Source: Acidipropionibacterium acidipropionici (GTDB lineage: Bacteria; Actinomycetota; Actinomycetes; Propionibacteriales; Propionibacteriaceae). Taken from it: 64,000 bases of DNA. The position numbers and the translations under genes were made by a program. Positions 17,256-23,750 of this stretch are shown in pieces (position 1 is the first letter of the stretch; each line of letters begins with the position of its first letter). Where the stretch lies: the NCBI RefSeq assembly GCF_001441165.1, contig NZ_CP013126.1, positions 2,881,551-2,945,550 of the forward strand, in the 5' to 3' direction. Under the pieces are notes generated by a model. That model searched no databases, was not told the DNA's origin, and saw nothing but the letters and a program-made list of their open reading frames with translations.

Positions 17256-18056
17256 GTGACCGGGCTGAGTCGGCGCGTCGGCGACGTACCCGTCCTCGAA
17301 TGCCTCCCCGCCGGGGCCCCGGCCCGGGGCCTGGTGATCTGGATCCCCCCGCTGGGAGGGGACAAGGAGCGTTACACCGACCGGCTCGAGGAGCTGGCCC
17401 GGCGCGGGTTCCTGGCGGTCGGAATCGATCCCAGACGCCATGGCGAGCGAGCCGACCGTCCTGCCGACGCACTCTTCGACCAGGTGATGACGAGTTTCCG
17501 GGCCACCATGTGGCCGATTCTCGGTGGCACGGTTCTGGACGCCGCCGAGGTCATCGACGCCGAACTCGCCATTCATGGCCTTGGGGGGCCCGTGCTGGCC
17601 GGGGGAGTCTCGATGGGCGGAGACATCGCCGTCGCCCTGGCCGGCATCGACCCGAGGGTGTCACGGGTGGCCGCCGTCGCCGCCACACCGGACTGGACCC
17701 GGCCCGGAATGACGCGCATCGGGCGCCCCGACGACGTCATCGATCAGGGACGGGCGACCACCGGCGGGCAGTGGCTGCGCGACCACCTCGAACCCCTGAC
17801 GCACACCGACCGGTACCGTCGCGACCTGGCCATCCGCCTCGACGTCGGCGCGGCCGACACCCATGTGCCCGGCGAGGCCGCCCACCGCTTCGCCACGATG
17901 CTGTCCCGCGGGCCGCGCAGACCGAGCATCGACGTCATCGACCATCCCGGATCGGATCATCGGCAGATGTGCCACGACCCTCAGGTCCTGACGGCTGCGC
18001 TGTCCTGGCTCGTCGGGCCCTCACGGTCGGGGCGGACGGCCGCCACCAGGGAGTAG
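17256..18056 (+). CDS. alpha/beta-hydrolase
   Basis: 266 residues from a GTG start. Oxyanion region IPPLGGDKERYTD; nucleophile elbow GVSMGGDIA; probable acid in LDVGAADTHVPGEA; catalytic histidine in DHPGSDHRQM. This is the arrangement of serine esterases/hydrolases of the dienelactone-hydrolase kind. Substrate unknown. It is coupled to the unknown gene at 16322, and its 3' end overlaps the convergent ketopantoate reductase gene by 76 bases. Confidence 0.8.
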   Translation: MTGLSRRVGDVPVLECLPAGAPARGLVIWIPPLGGDKERYTDRLEELARRGFLAVGIDPRRHGERADRPADALFDQVMTSFRATMWPILGGTVLDAAEVIDAELAIHGLGGPVLAGGVSMGGDIAVALAGIDPRVSRVAAVAATPDWTRPGMTRIGRPDDVIDQGRATTGGQWLRDHLEPLTHTDRYRRDLAIRLDVGAADTHVPGEAAHRFATMLSRGPRRPSIDVIDHPGSDHRQMCHDPQVLTAALSWLVGPSRSGRTAATRE

Positions 18057-18922
18057 ATGAGCCGGTTGACCGGGACGTCGATGCCGTGGCGCTCCGCAGC
18101 CCTGAGCACCGCGCCGGTCAGCGCGTCGTACTCCAGCGGCCGGCCCGCCCAGCAGTCCTGCAGCATCGAGGTGGGCGCCCCGTCGGGGACCCGGCGCAGC
18201 GCCTCCAGATCCGCGGCGGCGTCGGCGGCCGACAGCCGGGCACCCTCGGCCCGGGCCACGGTCACCGCCTCCTCCATGATCGCCAGTGCCACCCGGCCGA
18301 CGGCCTCGTCGCGCAGCACCGCGGTGCGCTGACGGGTGAGCGCCGTCAGCGGGTTCGCGGTGATATTCATGAGCAACTTGTTCCACAGCGTGGTGGTGAA
18401 GTCGGCGTCGAGATCCACCCTCATCCCGCCCTCCCGGATGCGGGCCGCCAGCGGCCGGTTGGCGGGCTCGTCGGGTATCGCCAGTTCTCCCTGGGTCACC
18501 CGGCGCACGGTCGCCCGTCCGGGTTCGGAGCGCTCGGCGTTGAGGTACACCACAGCCGGCACCACATGGGCCTGCGAGAGGTAGGGGGCCACCCGCTCGC
18601 GCTGCTCAATGCCGTTCTGGGCCACCAGGACGTCGACCCCGGGCCCGTCGACCGACCTCAGCCAATCCCCGACGGCATCGGTCTGGTGAGCCTTGACAGC
18701 CAGGATGACGGTGTGGTGTCCGGCGACGTCGCCCGGATCGTCGGTGTGGGCGACCGGCCAGGAGGCTGTCGTCGGCCCCTCGGTGATCACCATCTCGTCG
18801 AAGGGTCTGCCCCCGCACACCGTCACCGGGTGACCGGCCCTGGCCAGTGCTGACGCGATCGCCAGGCCGATCGCCCCGGCCCCGATCACCGCGACGGGGC
18901 TCTTGGAAGCCGCCTGCTGCAT
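17981..18922 (-). CDS. panE: 2-dehydropantoate 2-reductase (ketopantoate reductase family)
   Basis: 313 residues. NADP-binding Rossmann loop VIGAGAIGLAIASALARAG; C-terminal 6-phosphogluconate-dehydrogenase-like helical domain with TTLWNKLLMNITANPLTAL (the catalytic-lysine region) and PLEYDALTGAVLRAAERHGI. It reduces ketopantoate to pantoate in pantothenate synthesis, although several actinobacterial homologues act on other substrates. The start at ATG 18922 is set by AGGAGAGGAG just upstream. Confidence 0.82.
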   Translation of the reverse strand: MQQAASKSPVAVIGAGAIGLAIASALARAGHPVTVCGGRPFDEMVITEGPTTASWPVAHTDDPGDVAGHHTVILAVKAHQTDAVGDWLRSVDGPGVDVLVAQNGIEQRERVAPYLSQAHVVPAVVYLNAERSEPGRATVRRVTQGELAIPDEPANRPLAARIREGGMRVDLDADFTTTLWNKLLMNITANPLTALTRQRTAVLRDEAVGRVALAIMEEAVTVARAEGARLSAADAAADLEALRRVPDGAPTSMLQDCWAGRPLEYDALTGAVLRAAERHGIDVPVNRLIYSLVAAVRPDREGPTSQDSAAVRT

Positions 18923-18963
18923 GGCACTCCTCTCCTGGCGGGGATGTCCCCGCCGCACGCAGG

Positions 18964-19314
18964 CTACTGCGGTGCCGCGCAGTCCGCGCAGGTCCGTGCC
19001 GCCGGGCGCGCCTCCAGCCGGACCCGCGGGATCGGGCGGCCGCAGGACGCGCAGATGCCGTAACTGCCGGCGTCCACCCGCGCCAACGCGGCCCCGATCT
19101 GGGCGATCGAGTCCTCAACGATCCGGCACTGGGCCACCGCCATCGTCCACTCCGCCGACAGGGTTGAGCCGTCCGGGTCGTGCTCGTCGTCGGCCGTCCC
19201 GGCCTCGGCGCGCTCGGTGCGCAGTCTCTCCAGAATGGCGCGGGCGGCTATGAGCCGGGCCTGCGCGTCGTGGCGCTCGTACTCCAGTCGGGTGCGGGCG
19301 GCCTGCGAATCCAT
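18964..19314 (-). CDS. DksA/TraR-type C4 zinc-finger protein
   Basis: 116 residues. A coiled-coil N-terminus (QARLIAARAILERLRTERAEA) and a C-terminal zinc finger CASC...CADC in the DksA/TraR layout, with GSYGICASCGRPI typical of the family. E. coli DksA acts in the RNA polymerase secondary channel together with ppGpp; actinobacterial short homologues are little studied. Notably, the 47-bp element upstream (19347-19393) is a near copy of the one in front of hipBA, so this gene may belong to the HipB regulon. It is preceded by the hipA 3' end on the same strand. Confidence 0.85.
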   Translation of the reverse strand: MDSQAARTRLEYERHDAQARLIAARAILERLRTERAEAGTADDEHDPDGSTLSAEWTMAVAQCRIVEDSIAQIGAALARVDAGSYGICASCGRPIPRVRLEARPAARTCADCAAPQ

Positions 19315-19346
19315 GACTGCGATGGTAGAGGATCGCCGACGGAGCG

Positions 19347-19393
19347 ATGTCGACGATTCTCGACAGGGTGGGTGATGTCAAGAATGATCTACA
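19347..19393 (-). promoter_or_regulatory. hip-type promoter/operator, copy A (upstream of DksA-like gene)
   Basis: It aligns without gaps to copy B at 21018-21064, with the 17-base GTCAAGAATGATCTACA block identical. The palindrome TGTCGA-cgattc-TCGACA occupies 19348-19365. Read on the minus strand, TTGACA (19381-19376) is followed 17 bases later by a -10-like hexamer inside the palindrome, so HipB binding here would block transcription of the DksA-like gene. Confidence 0.6.
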
Positions 19394-19410
19394 GTCGGGC
19401 GGGCCCAGAG

Positions 19411-20757
19411 CTAGTGGGTGCGCCAGTATCCCTCGACCTGCCGGCCCGATCTGGTGTGCGGATGGACCCAGGTGCGTCCCGGGTCGTGCGGGGGAGCGGT
19501 GTAGCTGGTCGTCCGGAGCTGGTCCAGTGCAAGGCCGGTGACCTGGCGCAGCCGGGGAAGGATGCGGCGCCGCAGCTCGGTGGTCGGCGTCCCGGACTGC
19601 TCGTCCAGAGCCTCCTCGAAGGCTCCGGGGAGCTCGGTCGCCATCGTCCGGTAGCGGTCGAGGATCCGTGCGGCGTCGATGCCGAGATCCCGTTCGGCCA
19701 TGGTGACGATGTGACGGGGGAGCACCCGCCCCTGGCGGCGCTGGCCGCCCAGGGCCATCGCCACTGACAGGTCCAGGCCGGTGTGCTCGTAGGGCAGCGC
19801 GGTGGCCATGTCGTAGAGCGGGGCGAGCCGGGCTGCGGTCTCGGTGAGCAGGAGCGCGTAGTTCTTCGCGTGGGCGTCGGGGGACTCGGTGAGGTGGGCG
19901 AACATCAGGGCATCGGCGAGACGGTACAGGTCGGTCTGCGGATCCGAGGAGACCCTGCGGATGACGCCGGCGATGTCGGCGGCGCCCGGACCGCCGTCGG
20001 TCTCGTACTTGGGCCCGCGGCCGAGGGCCTGGCACATGTCGACCTGGTGGATCCGCCGTACCGGATCGGTGCCGCGCCGGTCGAACCGGGTGATGACCAG
20101 CGCCGGTTCGCCGTCGAACTCGCACCACTGCGTGATGGCGGTGGTCAGGCCCACCCGCTTGGCGACGCGCATCGTGAGGTGCTCGACGAGTCCCTGGTGG
20201 TGGAGCCGGGAGATGCCCGGCTTGAGGATGTGGGTGCTGGCGGCCGACCCGACGGGTCGGTGCCACCGGCCCTCCAGCAGCGCTAGCGTGAACTTGGCCT
20301 GGGCTCCGGCCAGGCTCCATCTCTCGTCGGGCATCGCCCAGCCCGCCTGGTCGGTGCGCAGCTCCCTGAGGCGTCGTCCGATCTGCACATCGGAGACCGG
20401 CTCATAGTGGGCATCCCTGCGGTCGGTGAGGCCCGGGGGCAGGAACTGCAGGGCCCCGGCGGTCTCCTCGCCCATCACCGCCAGCAGATCGAAGGTGGTC
20501 GGAGCCACCTTGAAGTGACGGGCCCAGCGCTGTCGGGTGTCGGGGTTGTCAGGCAGCAGATGGTCCAGGAAGGCGGCGACCCGACGCCGGGGCTGGGCGG
20601 CGGTGGTCGGGGCCAGGGCGGGGGAGAGCGGGATGTGGGGGCCGTTCAGGTAGTCCTCGCGGTAGCTGAGCACGGGCCCCCTGGCGTCACCGCGGCACAG
20701 GTCGGCTGCCGGCCGTCCGGCCAGCCAGACGACGAGGCGGTCATCGGGGGAGGTCAT
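19411..20757 (-). CDS. hipA: HipA-family serine/threonine kinase toxin
   Basis: 448 residues. N-terminal HipA_N domain (LSYREDYLNGPHIPLSPALA), then the kinase domain with SLAGAQAKF (148-156), ATP-binding lysine in THILKP (about 179), catalytic-loop D294-A-H-A-K-N in SPDAHAKNYALL, and the Mg-binding D316 in LYDMAT. E. coli HipA phosphorylates glutamyl-tRNA synthetase, raising ppGpp and inducing persistence; the target here is unknown. The ATG overlaps the hipB stop by four bases. All key residues are present, so it should be active. Confidence 0.9.
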   Translation of the reverse strand: MTSPDDRLVVWLAGRPAADLCRGDARGPVLSYREDYLNGPHIPLSPALAPTTAAQPRRRVAAFLDHLLPDNPDTRQRWARHFKVAPTTFDLLAVMGEETAGALQFLPPGLTDRRDAHYEPVSDVQIGRRLRELRTDQAGWAMPDERWSLAGAQAKFTLALLEGRWHRPVGSAASTHILKPGISRLHHQGLVEHLTMRVAKRVGLTTAITQWCEFDGEPALVITRFDRRGTDPVRRIHQVDMCQALGRGPKYETDGGPGAADIAGVIRRVSSDPQTDLYRLADALMFAHLTESPDAHAKNYALLLTETAARLAPLYDMATALPYEHTGLDLSVAMALGGQRRQGRVLPRHIVTMAERDLGIDAARILDRYRTMATELPGAFEEALDEQSGTPTTELRRRILPRLRQVTGLALDQLRTTSYTAPPHDPGRTWVHPHTRSGRQVEGYWRTH

Positions 20758-21017
20758 GCGTCCTCACCGAGGATCTCGGAGAGCATCGTGGCATCGTCGG
20801 TGGGCCGGGGACTCAGCACGATGCCCAGGCCCAGGGCCTGCAGTACCTTGTCGATGAGCGCCCCCGAGGGGTTCGCGGTGCCGTTCTCCATCGCATTCAC
20901 GGAGGCTCTGGAGACGCCGGCGCGTCGGGCGAGATCGTTCTGGGTCAGGCCGGCACCGGTGCGATAGTCGCGTACCGCGGGGCCCAGATCACTCCATGTG
21001 GCGAGATAACGGTCCAT
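20754..21017 (-). CDS. hipB: HipB-like antitoxin, XRE-family repressor
   Basis: 87 residues, Cro/C1 HTH: VRDYRTGAGLTQNDLARRAGVSRASVNAMENGTANPSGALIDKVLQALGL. It should neutralise HipA and repress the operon. The predicted -10 ends about seven bases before the ATG at 21017, suggesting a leaderless mRNA. The operator is at 21018-21064, with a second copy in front of the DksA-like gene. Confidence 0.9.
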   Translation of the reverse strand: MDRYLATWSDLGPAVRDYRTGAGLTQNDLARRAGVSRASVNAMENGTANPSGALIDKVLQALGLGIVLSPRPTDDATMLSEILGEDA

Positions 21018-21064
21018 GTGTCGATGATCCTCGACACCAGGGGAGAAGTCAAGAATGATCTACA
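21018..21064 (-). promoter_or_regulatory. hip-type promoter/operator, copy B (upstream of hipBA)
   Basis: Palindrome GTGTCGA-tgatcc-TCGACAC (21018-21037, perfect 7-6-7) abuts the hipB ATG. On the minus strand TTGACT (21052-21047) and a -10-like GATCAT 17 bases later overlap the palindrome. The same 47-base layout recurs at 19347-19393. Confidence 0.65.
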
Positions 21065-21179
21065 TCCTGCGGGGTGGGGCGGGTGAAGATGCCGAAACAG
21101 CGACGCGAACGGACGTCTCGGCACGGACGGGGTCGCAGCCGGATTCCCGAGACCTCCTGGAGGCCCTCTCACAAGGAAA

Positions 21180-21278
21180 AATAACAGGCCCAGGCACCCC
21201 GACCCTCGCCGGCCTCGCGCCCCGGGGACACGGCCTCGAAACCCCGCAGCAAGGGTAGAGGTTTCGGGGCCTGTTATT
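21180..21278. repeat. 12-bp inverted repeat spanning the recombinase-like gene promoter
   Basis: AATAACAGGCCC (21180-21191) and its exact complement GGGCCTGTTATT (21267-21278) are 75 bases apart. Each arm contains a -10-like AT-rich hexamer reading outward (TTATTT on the minus strand, TATTAT on the plus strand), so this may be a symmetrical divergent promoter/operator region. Confidence 0.5.
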
Positions 21279-21287
21279 ATGGTTTCG
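21237..21287 (+). promoter_or_regulatory. GGTTTCG boxes around a leaderless promoter
   Basis: A -10 TATTAT (21275-21280) ends six bases before the GTG at 21287, predicting a leaderless transcript. GGTTTCG boxes at 21260-21266 and 21281-21287 are exactly 21 bases (two helical turns) apart and flank the -10. An inverted copy, CGAAACC, lies at 21237-21243. The same box is repeated upstream of the HTH gene at 22577. Confidence 0.55.
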
Positions 21288-22234
21288 TGAGCGGTTCAGA
21301 GTCACGCGTCCTGTCCGTCCTGCCCGATCTTCTGGCAGGCGAGTCCCGTATGTCCGAGGCCACCCGCAGGCAGCGCGAGTGGGCTGTCATGGGGGCGCTC
21401 GAGTATCTGGCCGGCAGCGCCACGATGCGCGCCATGGCCAGGATCACGGTGGCCGACCTCATGGACCCTGACGCCGTCGACGCCTACATTCGCGCCTCCC
21501 AGTCCGGCACCCTGCGCGTGCGGCGCACGGCCGGAAAGGCCGACGAGTCCCCACGCAGCACCGCGGCACGGGTCTCCGCTCTGCGCTGGTTGGCACGGGC
21601 CACCGGCACCCGCCAGCCCCCGCCGTTCGCCGACTGGACACCTCTGGCGCCGGTCCCCGAGGACGCCCCCGCGGCGCTGCGCACCGCCTGTGAGGCGCTC
21701 ACCACGATGAACAACTTCTACGCCACGCGCACCGCCGCCACCATCGCGGTGCTCTACGCCACCGGAGCCTCTGGCTACGGGCTGTGCACCCTGCGCACCG
21801 ACCAGATCGGTGCGGACCGTGGACGCCGCCTCGTCAGGGTCCCCGCCCAGGACCCCGCCCCGCAGCGCTGGGAGCCGGAGGGCGAGACGGCACTGGCCCC
21901 AGTACCGGCATGGGGCACCGCGGCCCTTGACGACTGGCTGGCCCTGCGCGCCGGGACCGTGGGCTGCCTGCAGGGGTCCGACCCCCGAACCCTGCTGGTC
22001 TCCGGGCGCGCCAACGCGGGCCCCAGGCCACCCGGCATGCCCCTGCGGCCCCGCGGCCTGGGACGCTCCTGGGCGCGGTCGCGCTATGTCGCCGAGACCG
22101 CCGTCCCCGGCCTGGAGATGCCCTCGACGGTCGAGGCCGCCTGCCGGGCCGTGCGCGCCCTCGTGCTCACCCCTGGGTCGCCGAGACCGGAGTCTCGGTC
22201 CGCAACAGCTCGGCCAGCAGCCGCACCCGCCTGA
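21287..22234 (+). CDS. tyrosine-recombinase-like protein, catalytically degraded
   Basis: 315 residues from GTG 21287, probably leaderless. The N-terminus resembles a SAM-like core-binding domain (SEATRRQREWAVMGALEYL). The middle matches the start of an integrase catalytic domain: ATRTAATIAVLYATGASGYGLCTLRTDQIG, where active recombinases have YxTGLRxSELxxLR. The first catalytic Arg is thus replaced, and MPLRPRGLGRSWARSR corresponds to the stretch before the HxLRH box. The HxxR and Tyr motifs do not follow; instead the protein ends in an Ala/Pro tail. It probably binds DNA without recombining it. The 3' end overlaps the convergent HTH gene by 68 bases. Confidence 0.6.
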   Translation: MSGSESRVLSVLPDLLAGESRMSEATRRQREWAVMGALEYLAGSATMRAMARITVADLMDPDAVDAYIRASQSGTLRVRRTAGKADESPRSTAARVSALRWLARATGTRQPPPFADWTPLAPVPEDAPAALRTACEALTTMNNFYATRTAATIAVLYATGASGYGLCTLRTDQIGADRGRRLVRVPAQDPAPQRWEPEGETALAPVPAWGTAALDDWLALRAGTVGCLQGSDPRTLLVSGRANAGPRPPGMPLRPRGLGRSWARSRYVAETAVPGLEMPSTVEAACRAVRALVLTPGSPRPESRSATARPAAAPA

Positions 22235-22577
22235 GCTGCTCCTCGAGCTCCGCATTGCGCCGCGACAGCTCCTCGACACGCGTCTGGAGCTCCTGAAGCT
22301 GCACCCGCAGCTGGGCGGGGGAGAGCCCCTCGACAGACCCCACCTCGACCCTGGACGTATCCTCGGCCCGGGTCGCCACCCGGTCGGAACGACGACGTCC
22401 CGACGCCTGGCGCTCGCGCCGGTAGCGCTCCAGATCCTCGGCCCGGACCAGCCAGCCCCGGCCCTGCCGCCGGCCCGCCACGGTGCCGTCCCGCAGCAGC
22501 GTGCGGACCCGCTGGGCGGAGACGCCCAGCAGCTGCGCCGCCACCTCGGTACTGACGAACTCACCGGTCTCATCCAT
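22167..22577 (-). CDS. excisionase/MerR-type HTH protein with C-terminal coiled coil
   Basis: 136 residues. The HTH_17-type domain (about residues 5-52) reads FVSTEVAAQLLGVSAQRVRT then GRGWLVRAEDLERYRRER. A basic linker follows, then a coiled coil, LQELQTRVEELSRRNAELEEQ, continuing to LLAELLRTE. I used ATG 22577; the frame is open far upstream but that part is junk-like. Its upstream 290 bases contain eight CGAAAC boxes (GTTTCG on the coding strand), as does the promoter of the convergent recombinase-like gene, suggesting it binds this box. Confidence 0.7.
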   Translation of the reverse strand: MDETGEFVSTEVAAQLLGVSAQRVRTLLRDGTVAGRRQGRGWLVRAEDLERYRRERQASGRRRSDRVATRAEDTSRVEVGSVEGLSPAQLRVQLQELQTRVEELSRRNAELEEQLRRVRLLAELLRTETPVSATQG

Positions 22578-22579
22578 AC

Positions 22580-22852
22580 CGAAACTTTCCCACCGAACCA
22601 GCGAAACGTCAAGGTTCCGAACGTTCGCGCCAGGTCGAAACCTGCTTCCGAAACCCTGCGAAACGTCTTCCCGAAAGCGGGTAGGATCGGCCGCACAGGC
22701 GGGCGAGGCGGCCTCCCGCTCCAAGGTTCGACGGCTCAGGATCCGGGGTCCGGTCCCGGTCCGTCCCGGAGGGCGCACCCCGAGGGTCCCCGAAAGCAGA
22801 GACGTGAGCGAGACCAGAGTATCGAAACAACGAAACCCACCGATTGCGAAAC
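22580..22852. repeat. cluster of CGAAAC boxes (iteron-like)
   Basis: All in the same orientation: CGAAAC at 22580, 22602, 22636, 22649, 22659, 22823, 22831 and 22847, with CGAAAG variants at 22672 and 22791. They fill the gap between the HTH gene (starts 22577, minus) and the AraC gene (starts 22870, plus). The density is far above chance for an A-rich hexamer in DNA this GC-rich. Confidence 0.75.
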
Positions 22853-22869
22853 CTGAGGTTCCGGCACGG

Positions 22870-23262
22870 ATGACCCTGGACACCCTCGTCCTGCTGAGGC
22901 GGGCCCGCGACCACATGGACCGCCACTACGCCGAGCCCCTGGACGTCGCCACCCTGGCCGGGCACGCCCTCATGTCGGCGGCGCACTTCTCCCGGCAGTT
23001 CAAGGCGGCCTACGGCGAGACCCCGCACGCCTACCTCATGACACGCCGGATCGAACGGTCGATGGCGCTGCTGCGCGCCGGCGCCGGCGTCACCGAGGCA
23101 TGCATGGCGGTGGGCTGCACGTCGCTGGGCTCCTTCAGCGCCTCCTTCACGCGCCTTGTGGGGGAGACCCCCAGCTCCTACCGCGGCCGCCGGCACGAGG
23201 ACGTCGAGGTGCTCCCCTCGTGCATCAGCCGGATCCTGGGCCGTCCGATGCCCCGGCGCTGA
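22870..23262 (+). CDS. AraC-family HTH protein (DNA-binding domain only)
   Basis: 130 residues, nearly all AraC DNA-binding domain: ARDHMDRHYAEPLDVATLAGHALMSAAHFSRQFKAAYGETPHAYLMTRRIERSMALL, then the second HTH EACMAVGCTSLGSFSASFTRLVGETPSSYR. There is no ligand domain. It is followed 77 bases later by a VOC protein, a pairing common in actinobacteria, where the regulator usually controls the VOC gene. Three CGAAAC boxes lie within 50 bases upstream. Confidence 0.87.
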   Translation: MTLDTLVLLRRARDHMDRHYAEPLDVATLAGHALMSAAHFSRQFKAAYGETPHAYLMTRRIERSMALLRAGAGVTEACMAVGCTSLGSFSASFTRLVGETPSSYRGRRHEDVEVLPSCISRILGRPMPRR

Positions 23263-23339
23263 CGCCCCGCGAACGCTGGGAGGGAATCGAGCAGTTCTGG
23301 AGAAGCGCGCCGCCGCGCCGTCTTCCTAGGATCTTCGCC

Positions 23340-23741
23340 ATGACTGATATCTCGCTGTCCGCCGTACCGATCACCGTCACCGACATCGATGCGGCTCTGG
23401 GCTTCTACCGCGACGCCCTCGGACTGGCCGTCGTCGGCGACGTGCCCGCGGGCGACCACCGCTGGGTCTCCCTGGCCCTCGGAACCGGGCCCACCATCGT
23501 CCTGTCCGACCCGGGTGCGGGCCGCTCCGTCGAGGACGGGAGGGCACTGGCCGAGCTCGTGACCAAGGGCACCGGCCCCGGGCCCTACATCCTCGCCACT
23601 GACGATCTGGACGGCGCCTTCTCCCGGGCTCGTGATGCGGGGGCGGACGTGGTGCAGGAACCGGCGGACCAGCCGTGGGGTCCACGGGACTGCGCCTTCA
23701 GGGACCCTTCGGGGAACCTGATCCGCATCCAGGCACTCTGA
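23340..23741 (+). CDS. VOC-family (glyoxalase-like) protein
   Basis: 133 residues: VPITVTDIDAALGFYRDALGLAVVGDVPAG, then PYILATDDLDGAFSRARDAGADVV and AFRDPSGNLIRIQ, a complete two-module VOC fold. It probably handles a reactive small molecule or binds a drug; the substrate is unknown. Paired with the AraC protein just upstream. Confidence 0.87.
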   Translation: MTDISLSAVPITVTDIDAALGFYRDALGLAVVGDVPAGDHRWVSLALGTGPTIVLSDPGAGRSVEDGRALAELVTKGTGPGPYILATDDLDGAFSRARDAGADVVQEPADQPWGPRDCAFRDPSGNLIRIQAL

Positions 23742-23750
23742 GACGGTCCC

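Noticed and set aside
22678-22869. Extension of the HTH gene (minus) or AraC gene (plus) through the CGAAAC-box region
   Set aside because: Both frames are open, but the translated extensions lack domain-like sequence and the repeats point to non-coding regulatory DNA.
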